Shown here one piece after another: positions 7,238 to 13,755 of a stretch of 25,378 nucleotides of DNA; the stretch's first letter is position 1; the number at the start of each line of letters is the position of its first letter. The position numbers were made by a program, and so were the translations under genes. The DNA is from Methanosarcinaceae archaeon UBA470 (GTDB taxonomy: Archaea > Halobacteriota > Methanosarcinia > Methanosarcinales > Methanosarcinaceae): NCBI GenBank assembly GCA_002508425.1, contig DAKU01000102.1, positions 6,629-32,006 on the forward strand, in the 5' to 3' direction. The notes under the pieces are model-generated. The model had not been told where the DNA came from. It saw only the letters and a program-made list of their open reading frames with translations, and searched no databases.

Positions 7238-9035
7238 AGATATACTTGCCTATGCAGCTTCTGAGAACGTAGATACTGAAATTGTTGTCAAAAATGTAGA
7301 AACAATTATTGAGGAGAAATTCAGCTTCGAAGAATATGAGGTTTCTGAAGAAAGGCACTCCGACACACAAGACAACACCGATGAAGCCTTTGGTATCATC
7401 ACCACAGGTATAGAAACTCTTGAGATCACGGAATCCGGAGCAACTATAACAGGATACATTAACACAGAAAAAAGAAGGGATGTCCGGCTGGGAACGTATG
7501 TGATCGTGCCCTACGGTGAGGAGGATCTTTTCGCAAGAATATGGAAAATGCAGTACAAACAGGAGTTTGCGGTAGATGATGCAACTGAGATACACTCTCG
7601 CAGGATGCTCAGGTCCAACACCACAGATGAAGTGGATTACAAATTCCTAGCATACCTGGACCCCATTTGTATCCTTTATCCCAGAGGTAATGGCTTTGCC
7701 CGGCGCATGAGCGACAGGATACCTCGGCCCAACACACCTATAATGCCTGTTAAAGATAAAATCAAGATCCAGATAGGGCTTAACATTCCCAAAGAAGGTA
7801 TCTTCCTAGGGCATCTAAGCGTTGGCGGTGAAGTTGTGAAGACCCATGCAGTTCCTCCAACTGTGCCATATTACCTGCGCAATGATTATTCAATGGGTGA
7901 TCCTTTGGTGTTCAGGCATATGCTGGTATGCGGTAGTACCGGGACTGGCAAGACATTCCTCACAAAGAACATTCTCAGGCAGTTCATGGCACCGGAAAAT
8001 CGCTACAATGTGAGAGGCACCGGTGCTAGAAAAAATACATGCCTTGTGATACTTGACCCGCAGGATGAGTATTCACAGATGTTTGAGGACAATCCCGAAC
8101 TTACACAGGACAATGAATTCAGTTTCAGATCCGAGAAAGTGGATTTTGGAGGATGTGTTAACACCCGGACCTTCGTGGCAAAGGTTGATGGGCAATCATA
8201 CAACGGCCGTTCACGGGCACAACAATTGGAATTTACCATACCTTTTGAGATGGTGAGAAATAATTCCTGGCTCATGGCACCTGTGGGGATGACCGACCTC
8301 CAGTACCAGGGAGTAGAATTGCTTCTTGACGATTTCTTCAAAAAGGCAGGAGAGCATACGTACAACCGCTTTTTAGACCACGTCAGCGATGACTTGACAA
8401 GAGATAACTATGTGGAAAACGGAAAAATACACGAAGCCTCTTATGATGGGATCGTACGCAGGGCGAGGGACAGATCTCTTAGCAGGGTGTTCGACCAGCC
8501 TGCAAGACCTATAGACCAGATGTTGGATGAGATAATAAAACCGGGACAGATCAGCGTGTTCCCCACAGAATACATCAGCAACACCCGTATACGTGACCTG
8601 ATAACTCTCACTTTGATGACGATAATAGTGGATAACAAACTAAGCACCTCTGGAGAAGCTGCTATCAAGGAAACACCCATCATCTTGGCTCTTGACGAAG
8701 CGCACAGGTATCTTGCCAGAACCACGGGGGATCATAGCAAGAGGATCGTGTCCAAATTTGCAGATGCTGCACGTCAGGGAAGGAAAGAAGGATTAGGACT
8801 GTGCCTCATCACTCAGGACCCTCAGGACATTGATGACACGGTATTCAAGCAGGTCAACACGCGTATCATTCTTAACCTGACAAACGATGCTGCAATCGGA
8901 GCACTAAAGGTCAAAAAAGAATATGAGAAGCGTATTCCATACCTTAAGAAGGGACAGATGATCGTGCACAGCCCCGACAACAGCGACATGGTGGAGATCA
9001 TGGGACTGCAGAGCTGCGTGGTAAAGCATATATAA
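7224..9035 (+). CDS. herA: HerA-family DNA translocase/helicase ATPase
   Basis: HerA is a hexameric FtsK/HerA-superfamily ATPase that moves DNA and activates NurA. The protein has about 603 residues from the chosen ATG. An acidic N-terminal extension (about residues 1-60) is followed by the HAS-barrel region (ITGYINTEKRRDV, LGTYVIVPYG; about 74-110). The P-loop is GSTGTGKTF with K243, followed by LVILDPQDEYS. Walker B is LALDEAH with D491 and E492, and sensor-like LITQDPQD follows at about 519. An arginine-rich ARQGRKEGLG segment precedes it, as expected. The ATG at 7224 has GGGGTGA five bases upstream; a GTG at 7215 and an ATG at 7230 are alternatives. The gene overlaps the nurA 3' end. I see no hairpin after the stop. 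Function in DNA repair is inferred from the nurA pairing. Confidence 0.92.
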   Translation: MRMDKDILAYAASENVDTEIVVKNVETIIEEKFSFEEYEVSEERHSDTQDNTDEAFGIITTGIETLEITESGATITGYINTEKRRDVRLGTYVIVPYGEEDLFARIWKMQYKQEFAVDDATEIHSRRMLRSNTTDEVDYKFLAYLDPICILYPRGNGFARRMSDRIPRPNTPIMPVKDKIKIQIGLNIPKEGIFLGHLSVGGEVVKTHAVPPTVPYYLRNDYSMGDPLVFRHMLVCGSTGTGKTFLTKNILRQFMAPENRYNVRGTGARKNTCLVILDPQDEYSQMFEDNPELTQDNEFSFRSEKVDFGGCVNTRTFVAKVDGQSYNGRSRAQQLEFTIPFEMVRNNSWLMAPVGMTDLQYQGVELLLDDFFKKAGEHTYNRFLDHVSDDLTRDNYVENGKIHEASYDGIVRRARDRSLSRVFDQPARPIDQMLDEIIKPGQISVFPTEYISNTRIRDLITLTLMTIIVDNKLSTSGEAAIKETPIILALDEAHRYLARTTGDHSKRIVSKFADAARQGRKEGLGLCLITQDPQDIDDTVFKQVNTRIILNLTNDAAIGALKVKKEYEKRIPYLKKGQMIVHSPDNSDMVEIMGLQSCVVKHI

Positions 9036-9100
9036 ACTTCTCACCACTGATAATTATTGTATGATTTCAATAAATACTATATCACGTTTATACCGAAACG

Positions 9101-9108
9101 TATATATT
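9101..9108 (+). promoter_or_regulatory. Probable TATA box for tRNA-Lys
   Basis: TATATATT, preceded by AAACG, lies about 44 bases upstream of the mature tRNA 5' end. Initiation near 9130 would give a 5' leader of about 20 bases to be removed by RNase P. A weaker TATA (GTTTATACC) sits just upstream at 9086-9094. Confidence 0.45.
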
Positions 9109-9148
9109 GGGCAAATACGTATGGAGGCATCACGTCAGTAAAGAAGAT

Positions 9149-9225
9149 GGGCCGGTAGCTTAGCCAGGCAGAGCGACGGACTCTTAATCCGTAGGCCAGG
9201 GGTTCAACTCCCTTCCGGCTCGCCA
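9149..9225 (+). tRNA. tRNA-Lys(CTT)
   Basis: A full cloverleaf can be folded by eye. The acceptor stem GGGCCGG pairs with CCGGCTC (one G-T pair), followed by discriminator G and an encoded CCA. The anticodon stem ACGGA/TCCGT encloses the loop CTCTTAA, giving anticodon CTT, which reads AAG lysine. The T arm is AGGGG-TTCAACT-CCCTT, with the invariant TTC and A58. The D arm is GCTT/GAGC with a GG in the loop. No intron is seen in the anticodon loop. A T-rich stretch (TCTCTTTTATTG) follows within 15 bases and could end transcription. Confidence 0.95.
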
Positions 9226-9336
9226 ATCTCTTTTATTGTTCGTAGCTATTTTGTTCAGTTTGCTTTCTATATATCTCAGTGAAATTTTTGAAACACATAA
9301 ATCCTATTAACTCTTTTTACTCAGAAGGTGAACCTA

Positions 9337-9507
9337 ATGCCAAAAGTAAGTGTGGAGATTCCCCAGGAACTGCTGGACGACCTGAACAAACACGTAGGGG
9401 ATGACAAGAAATTCGTTAACCAGTCAGATGCCATCAGGACAGCTATCCGCAAGATGCTCGACATGATGGATGAAATAGACAAAAGACACGGCAGGGTTAA
9501 AGAATAA
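9337..9507 (+). CDS. Ribbon-helix-helix (CopG-like) DNA-binding protein
   Basis: This short gene encodes 56 residues from an ATG preceded by AAGGTGAA, a strong Shine-Dalgarno site. The protein has the layout of a ribbon-helix-helix repressor: a short N-terminal strand (PKVSVEIPQELL, residues 2-13), then helix 1 (LLDDLNKHV), a turn with VNQSDAIRTAIRKML (27-41) as helix 2, and a charged tail ending at VKE. The pattern SVEIPxELLDDLN...SDAIRxAIRKML is typical of the CopG/NikR N-terminal domain. There is no C-terminal ligand domain, so it probably acts as a simple dimer. Its own TATA (CTATATATC, 9267-9275) is about 65 bases upstream, after the tRNA. The targets are unknown; autoregulation is the usual default for such proteins. 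Confidence 0.85.
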   Translation: MPKVSVEIPQELLDDLNKHVGDDKKFVNQSDAIRTAIRKMLDMMDEIDKRHGRVKE

Positions 9508-9533
9508 GAAAAATAAGTGAGATATTGTTATAT

Positions 9534-10307
9534 TCAAAGATTCTGAAGATATGCAATGCACTCCGCACCTTCTTCCAGGCTGGCCATTTCAGTTACAAGC
9601 CTGCCATTGTAACCCTCAAGGCTTTCCATGACCTTTTTCCATTGGACGGTTCCTCTTCCCAAAGGCAGATGTTCATCTGATTTTCCGTGGTTGTCATGAA
9701 TATGCATGTGCAGTATCTGATCCTTACACTTTTCCAGGAACTCCTCCACAACTCCCACTGTGTTCGCATGGCCTATATCTAGGGTTATGCCCACATTGTC
9801 TCGGTTCACTTCTTCAAGGGTCCTGAGCATCTCATCAGGATATTTCCCAAATATTTTGGGCATTTCAGGCATGTTTTCCACAGCTATCGTGATACCATAC
9901 TCTGCAGCAGTGTCGCATACGTTTTGTATGGACTCTATATGAGTCTGCCAAGCTTTTTCAGGCATCTGTGAGCCATATGGGGATAAGTAACCTGGATGAA
10001 CTACCGCCAGCTCCACGATCTCGCTTCCAAGCTCAAGGCAGCGGTGCATCTGCCTTAATGCTTCATTGCGTATCCCATCGTTGAGACCTGCCAGGTTCAT
10101 GTCTGAAAAAGGTAAATGCATTGTGATTTTCAGGTCAGTGGTATCGCGGATCTCACGGACCTTGCCTAAGTTCCCGTTATGCAGGGTCTGTAAGCCCTCC
10201 TGCACTATCTCCCAGCCTGTATATCCCAGGTCTTCAAGTTGATAGACCCAGATAAAAGAATGTCCTGCCTCTACTCTGGAGGAAAAGCTCAGATTCCTTG
10301 CTTTCAT
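9534..10307 (-). CDS. Sugar-phosphate isomerase/epimerase-like TIM-barrel (xylose isomerase/AP endonuclease 2 fold)
   Basis: This 257-residue protein has the pattern of the xylose isomerase-like/endonuclease IV TIM barrel (COG1082). Likely divalent-metal and active-site residues in order are H64 (MHLPFSD), H104 (VVHPG), E144 (AVENMP), D177 and H180 (LDIGHAN), H202/H204/D205 (HMHIHDN), D211 and H213 (DEHLPLGRG) and E240 (VTEM). The full set of metal ligands appears intact, so the protein should be an active metalloenzyme. Members act as sugar isomerases, epimerases or AP endonucleases. The HDNxGxxDxHLPLGxG block is shared by several subfamilies, so the substrate is open. Its ATG overlaps the UPF0201 stop by four bases (ATGA), so the two are translationally coupled, the third gene of a three-gene unit. 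Confidence 0.85.
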   Translation of the reverse strand: MKARNLSFSSRVEAGHSFIWVYQLEDLGYTGWEIVQEGLQTLHNGNLGKVREIRDTTDLKITMHLPFSDMNLAGLNDGIRNEALRQMHRCLELGSEIVELAVVHPGYLSPYGSQMPEKAWQTHIESIQNVCDTAAEYGITIAVENMPEMPKIFGKYPDEMLRTLEEVNRDNVGITLDIGHANTVGVVEEFLEKCKDQILHMHIHDNHGKSDEHLPLGRGTVQWKKVMESLEGYNGRLVTEMASLEEGAECIAYLQNL

Positions 10308-10762
10308 GCACTTTCCACGTCCTCTATATCCGATTCGAAAAGTATCTTACCTTTTTCGGTAGGAGGAGTAAGCCATTCTATTAGACGGTGAAGCTCAAAA
10401 GATGAACTTGCACTCATTGTTACATGTATGGAACCCAGTGGCTCTTCATCTGCAGGAAAATTCAGGCGGCCAACAAAAGCCACGAATTTGCTTATCCTGA
10501 AAGATGTGGACGGCTCATCTTCCCTTATACCTACCTCTAACTGAGTACGTGCAGTATCTATAATTTCCTCTTCCCGTAACAGGAGATGAAGATGACGGAG
10601 TCCTTGAAGATTAGTAGTCCCTTCAACCATGCCATGCAATCCAGTATCGTCGGCTGCATTGTAAGTAATATCTATCAGAGGGAAAATGCTTTGAACCGCT
10701 GTCCTTACCTTCTCCTCGGTTTCCGTAGGGTTTACTCTAGCTGAAAGTCGTACCTCTATCAT
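10304..10762 (-). CDS. UPF0201 (DUF54) archaeal protein
   Basis: This 152-residue protein matches the archaeal UPF0201/DUF54 family (COG1931), widespread in archaea and sometimes described as a possible RNA-binding protein with a ribosomal-L5-like fold. It opens with the typical VRLSARVNPTETEEKV (residues 4-19) and has GLRHLHLLLREEEIIDTAR near 53-71. It is followed by a strand-rich middle (FVAFVGRLNF) and ends in an acidic tail. There is no catalytic motif. It sits between the UPF0200 kinase-like gene and the TIM-barrel gene, with four-base overlaps on both sides. The UPF0200-UPF0201 pairing is a known conserved neighbourhood, so the two proteins are likely to act in one process. The molecular function is not established. 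Confidence 0.85.
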   Translation of the reverse strand: MIEVRLSARVNPTETEEKVRTAVQSIFPLIDITYNAADDTGLHGMVEGTTNLQGLRHLHLLLREEEIIDTARTQLEVGIREDEPSTSFRISKFVAFVGRLNFPADEEPLGSIHVTMSASSSFELHRLIEWLTPPTEKGKILFESDIEDVESA

Positions 10763-11301
10763 GACTGACCCACCACATTAAGCACTTTTTTCCTGAAATC
10801 TTCAAGAGTACCTGTGTTCTCAATAACTATATCAGCAGCAGCTATTGCTTCACCCATGCCCCAACCAAGTTCACGCTCATCCCTGACGCGTAAAGCATTG
10901 ATGTCCTTCATATCATCGCTTCTTTTTCTGACCTGAACCCGTGCAAACCTTATCTCAAGAGGTGCATCTATTGTTACCAGAGTGAAATCAGAACCAAATG
11001 CCTGCTTGAAACAATTGATCTCTACAAGGCTGCGCACACCGTCCACAACAAGGAACCTGGAATCTGCCGCTCGTATCTTTGGAATGCACCTTTTGGCTAC
11101 GATATCCTTGCCCTCTTTGTTACGCAGATCGGTACCAACACCACCCACATTAATATCCGTAGGCTCAAGCCCTCTGCGTACAACCTCTTCACGTATCACA
11201 TCACCCATATTGACAACCTTGATACCTGATTCACCCAGAATCGATGCAGCCACTGATTTGCCCGAAGCCGGCATCCCGACAAAAGCTAAAATTTTCGTCA
11301 T
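10759..11301 (-). CDS. UPF0200 P-loop nucleotide kinase-like protein
   Basis: This 180-residue P-loop protein belongs to the archaeal UPF0200 family, related in fold to dephospho-CoA and nucleoside monophosphate kinases. Walker A is GMPASGKS at residues 9-16 (K15), followed by VVNMGDVIREEVVRRG, a substrate-site-like helix. LVVDGVRS (about 88-95) corresponds to the Walker B strand, and an arginine-rich lid (RFARVQVRKRSDD) follows. It is often annotated as dephospho-CoA kinase from distant similarity, but archaea have a separate GTP-dependent enzyme for that step, so I do not use that name. The ATG at 11301 is preferred over a TTG at 11307. A TATA at 11327-11335 (TTTATAAGG on the minus strand) predicts a leaderless or very short leader. 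The stop overlaps the UPF0201 start. Confidence 0.85.
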   Translation of the reverse strand: MTKILAFVGMPASGKSVAASILGESGIKVVNMGDVIREEVVRRGLEPTDINVGGVGTDLRNKEGKDIVAKRCIPKIRAADSRFLVVDGVRSLVEINCFKQAFGSDFTLVTIDAPLEIRFARVQVRKRSDDMKDINALRVRDERELGWGMGEAIAAADIVIENTGTLEDFRKKVLNVVGQS

Positions 11302-11326
11302 ACACAACCTGCTGTTATTTATTGAC

Positions 11327-11345
11327 CTTATAAATGTGATTCACA
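11327..11345 (-). promoter_or_regulatory. TATA box with abutting palindrome, UPF0200 operon promoter
   Basis: On the minus strand TTTATAAGG (11327-11335) is a good archaeal TATA about 30 bases from the ATG at 11301. It is directly abutted on its upstream side by TGTGATTCACA (11335-11345), a perfect 11-base palindrome with a single central base. A protein bound there would cover the BRE/TATA region. The palindrome is seen directly; a regulatory role is inference. Confidence 0.45.
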
Positions 11346-11384
11346 CATTCATTGATGTTATAAATACTATACATTCCAAATAAA

Positions 11385-11627
11385 ATGTCTTTGGCAATTA
11401 ACCTATATATAAGTTTAACAACATATTTTTATTCAAGGGGTTTTGGGCAACTGTTTGCTGATAAGACCGCAGATCAAGCCAGTGCTGTTAGATGCTTTTT
11501 GAAAAATGCCATTGATTTGATAGTAATGGGTAGGCTTGGAAAGAGCGGTGTGAAGAGATTCCTGATCGGTGGCCTGTCAAAGATGGGGGTAAGGGGTTCA
11601 AATGTCGAAGTACTGATTTCCCGTTAA
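11385..11627 (+). pseudogene. Universal stress protein (UspA) C-terminal remnant
   Basis: The open frame has 80 codons, but only about the last 50 look like a known protein. AIDLIVMGRLGKSGVKRFLIGG and the end VEVLISR match the C-terminal half of UspA-type proteins, including the ATP-binding G-2x-G-9x-G pattern (G-R-L-G, nine residues, G-G). The serine or threonine that normally follows the last glycine is glycine here. The roughly 90 N-terminal residues of a normal Usp, with its first strand and ATDGS-like motif, are absent; the first 30 codons (SLAINLYISLTTYFYS) look like translated non-coding sequence. The frame begins beside a TATA-like stretch (CTATATATAAG, 11403-11413), perhaps the old promoter. 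I see no other piece of the gene nearby. The simplest reading is a gene that lost its 5' half by deletion. Confidence 0.65.
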
Positions 11628-11732
11628 GGTGCCATAATTACAACCTATAGCTTTCTTTTTTCCGGGCATTCTTTTTTATATCATACTACGAATAGCGGGT
11701 TAAAAAACTCTTTTTCCGGGGTAACCTGAAAG

Positions 11733-12722
11733 ATGAAGATAGGAAACATAAAGATACATGGAAATTTGTTCTTGGCACCCATGGCAGATGTAACGAACCC
11801 CGCATTCAGGATGCTCTGCAAAAAGTACGGTGCTGCGCTTACATATTCTGAGATGATCAGTGCCGATGCAGTACTACATGAGAATGCAAGAACAACAAGC
11901 AGGGGTCTTAGTTGTGAGGAAGAGAAACCTTTTGCTATTCAGCTCTTTGGAAATTCTGCGACTACAATCTCAGATGCAGCGAGTATTGTAGAAGAGAAGT
12001 ATTCACCTGACATTATCGATATCAATTTTGGATGCCCTGCTAATGTACTTGTTAAAGATGGATCTGGTTCAGCACTACTGGACTTTCCAGAAAAGGTAAG
12101 AGATATAATATCTAGTGTTTGTGGAAAAGTGAATACACCTGTAACAGCTAAAATCAGAGTGCTTCACGACATGAAAAAAACAATAGATATAGCCCAAATA
12201 ATAGAAGAAGCCGGAGCTAATGCCATTACTGTCCATGGGAGAACTCAAGCTCAACAATATTCTGGAAAAGCTGAACATGAATATGCCAGAAACATCAAAA
12301 ATGAGCTTTCAATACCAGTAATCGCAAATGGTGACATTATTGATGGCTTTTCTGCAAAACAGATCCTTGACTATGCAGAATGTGACGCTTTAATGATAGG
12401 TAGAGCTGCTATGAGCAATCCACATGTTTTTAGGGAGATAGCACACTTTCTTCGTACCGGAGAACAAACAAATACAGATGAATGTGCCCAACGAATTGCA
12501 GATTTTAAAGAATATGTGAGGCTGCTTGAACTGTATGGTCTTGAAGAATATGTTGATATAAGAATGCATGCCCAGTGGTTCACAAGAGGTATAAACGGCG
12601 GGCGGCATATACGTCAGGGGATCTCAAAAACGCGGGATAAGAAATCGATAATTCGGCTTATGGAAAGCCTTTGTGCACAGTTTCCCGAGAAGAATGTAAA
12701 CGGTGTTATTCATGGTAACTGA
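11733..12722 (+). CDS. tRNA-dihydrouridine synthase (Dus family)
   Basis: This 329-residue FMN enzyme reduces uridine in tRNA to dihydrouridine. The N-terminus has LFLAPMADVTNPAFR (13-27), the family's FMN-site opening. The catalytic cysteine is C101 in INFGCPA, and TAKIR, ITVHGRT and VIANGDI mark the barrel strands that hold FMN and tRNA. MIGRAAMSNP is the C-terminal phosphate-site strand. A helical C-terminal domain of about 80 residues follows, as in DusB-like proteins. The length is normal for the family. The ATG is preceded by GGGGTAAC at 11717-11724, and a TATA (TTTTATATC, about 11671-11679) lies about 55 bases upstream. I cannot place it reliably as DusA, B or C; the motifs are closest to DusB/archaeal Dus. 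Confidence 0.93.
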   Translation: MKIGNIKIHGNLFLAPMADVTNPAFRMLCKKYGAALTYSEMISADAVLHENARTTSRGLSCEEEKPFAIQLFGNSATTISDAASIVEEKYSPDIIDINFGCPANVLVKDGSGSALLDFPEKVRDIISSVCGKVNTPVTAKIRVLHDMKKTIDIAQIIEEAGANAITVHGRTQAQQYSGKAEHEYARNIKNELSIPVIANGDIIDGFSAKQILDYAECDALMIGRAAMSNPHVFREIAHFLRTGEQTNTDECAQRIADFKEYVRLLELYGLEEYVDIRMHAQWFTRGINGGRHIRQGISKTRDKKSIIRLMESLCAQFPEKNVNGVIHGN

Positions 12723-12751
12723 TACAGTTTTACATTTGGTTCAAACCGAAA

Positions 12752-12926
12752 GGCTTTATAACTATCAAACGATTCATAACCAACACGGTCGAACGTTGCA
12801 TCTATACACAGTTGTGAATAATGCAGATCAAATTTATCCATCATTCGGCAAGGACATTTAGGAACCAAACAGCAAGCAACAAAGTTGTGCCGATGAAAAT
12901 TGTTTTAATGTTGTGGAGAATCCCAG
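12752..12926 (+). promoter_or_regulatory. por operon promoter and long 5' leader
   Basis: GGCTTTATAAC (12752-12762) is a good TATA box. With initiation near 12782 the leader of porC would be about 145 bases. Within it an imperfect stem-loop can be drawn: TTGCAT (12796-12801) facing ATGCA (12821-12825), with CAC/GTG (12807-12809, 12814-12816) inside. porC has a GGAG Shine-Dalgarno site at about 12915-12918. No known riboswitch class is recognised. A long leader could allow post-transcriptional control, but this is inference. Confidence 0.45.
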
Positions 12927-13475
12927 ATGAAAGAGATACGAATACACGGTCGGGGAGGCCAGGGTTCGGTCACTGCTGCCGAGCTTTTAGCCGTTGCAGC
13001 CTTTGCTGATGGTAAATTCAGCCAGGCGTTCCCGGCTTTCGGAGTTGAAAGAAGAGGAGCACCTGTACAGGCATTCACAAGGATAAATGACGAACCAATC
13101 AGGCTCAGAAGCCAGATATACGAGCCTGACTACGTGATAGTACAGGATCCAACACTCATAGAAGTAGTGGATGTTGCGGGTGGTCTGAAAGATGATGGCA
13201 CAATTATCATAAACAGTGACTTTGACCCATCACACTTCAAACTTGACACTAAGGCTAAAGTTGTGACTGTCAATGCCACAAAGATAGCACTGGACATAAT
13301 TGGTAGACCAATAGTCAATACAGTGTTACTGGGGGCCTTTGCAGGAGCTACCGGGGAGATAAGGCCTGAGTCCATTAAGAAGGCTGTAAAAGAAAGATTC
13401 CCTGGTAAAGTGGGAGATAGGAACGCTGAGGCTATCCAGCAGGCTTACGATATGATGAAGGAGGCTAAAGCATGA
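12927..13475 (+). CDS. porC: Pyruvate:ferredoxin oxidoreductase gamma subunit
   Basis: This 182-residue gamma subunit belongs to the four-subunit archaeal pyruvate:ferredoxin oxidoreductase, which interconverts pyruvate with acetyl-CoA, CO2 and reduced ferredoxin in the cytoplasm. It carries the family signature IHGRGGQGSVTAAELLA (residues 6-22) and AFPAFGVERRGAPVQAF (34-50), as in the gamma domain of POR/KOR/VOR enzymes. There is no cofactor motif, in line with a structural/CoA-proximal role. It is the first gene of porCDAB, and its stop overlaps the porD ATG by four bases (ATGA). In methanogens the enzyme usually runs toward pyruvate synthesis from acetyl-CoA for biosynthesis. The gene order and the PorA/PorB partners make pyruvate the likely substrate rather than 2-oxoglutarate or branched oxoacids. 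Confidence 0.93.
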   Translation: MKEIRIHGRGGQGSVTAAELLAVAAFADGKFSQAFPAFGVERRGAPVQAFTRINDEPIRLRSQIYEPDYVIVQDPTLIEVVDVAGGLKDDGTIIINSDFDPSHFKLDTKAKVVTVNATKIALDIIGRPIVNTVLLGAFAGATGEIRPESIKKAVKERFPGKVGDRNAEAIQQAYDMMKEAKA

Positions 13476-13732
13476 AGATACCAATTGGAGGTGTCTGTGA
13501 ACCTGGTACTACAATAGCCAACAAGACAGGTGGCTGGAGGACCTACAGACCTGTCTACGACTATGAAAAATGTATCAAATGTAAGCTTTGTGAACTGCTT
13601 TGTCCGGATATGTCCGTTTTTCCTAAAGAGGATGGATATTTCCAGTTCAATTATGATTACTGTAAAGGATGCGGTATATGCGCTAACGAATGTCCGAAAA
13701 GCGCTATAACCATGGTACTGGAGGAGAAGTAA
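13472..13732 (+). CDS. porD: Pyruvate:ferredoxin oxidoreductase delta subunit (2[4Fe-4S] ferredoxin type)
   Basis: The delta subunit has 86 residues and carries two [4Fe-4S] clusters. The two cysteine motifs are CIKCKLCELLCPD and CKGCGICANECPK, both of the C-x2-C-x2-C-x3-C-P type and fully intact. It passes electrons between the TPP site in PorB and external ferredoxin. An N-terminal GGVCEPGTT segment of about 30 residues precedes the first cluster, as is usual in PorD. The ATG follows GGAGGCTAAAGC and overlaps the porC stop. Its TAA shares one base with an in-frame porA ATG at 13732. Confidence 0.94.
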   Translation: MKIPIGGVCEPGTTIANKTGGWRTYRPVYDYEKCIKCKLCELLCPDMSVFPKEDGYFQFNYDYCKGCGICANECPKSAITMVLEEK

Positions 13733-13755
13733 TGACACCAAAAGGAGATCTAAAA

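Noticed and set aside
5954..9035. HerA-nuclease anti-phage defence system
   Set aside because: The nuclease is a standard NurA, no mobile or defence genes surround it, and the pair fits the DNA repair role known in archaea.
10759..11301. Naming the UPF0200 gene dephospho-CoA kinase (coaE)
   Set aside because: The similarity is limited to the P-loop kinase fold, and archaea use a different, GTP-dependent enzyme for this step.
12821..13009. 62-codon plus-strand frame in the por leader
   Set aside because: It runs into porC in another frame, has no ribosome site and no protein-like pattern.
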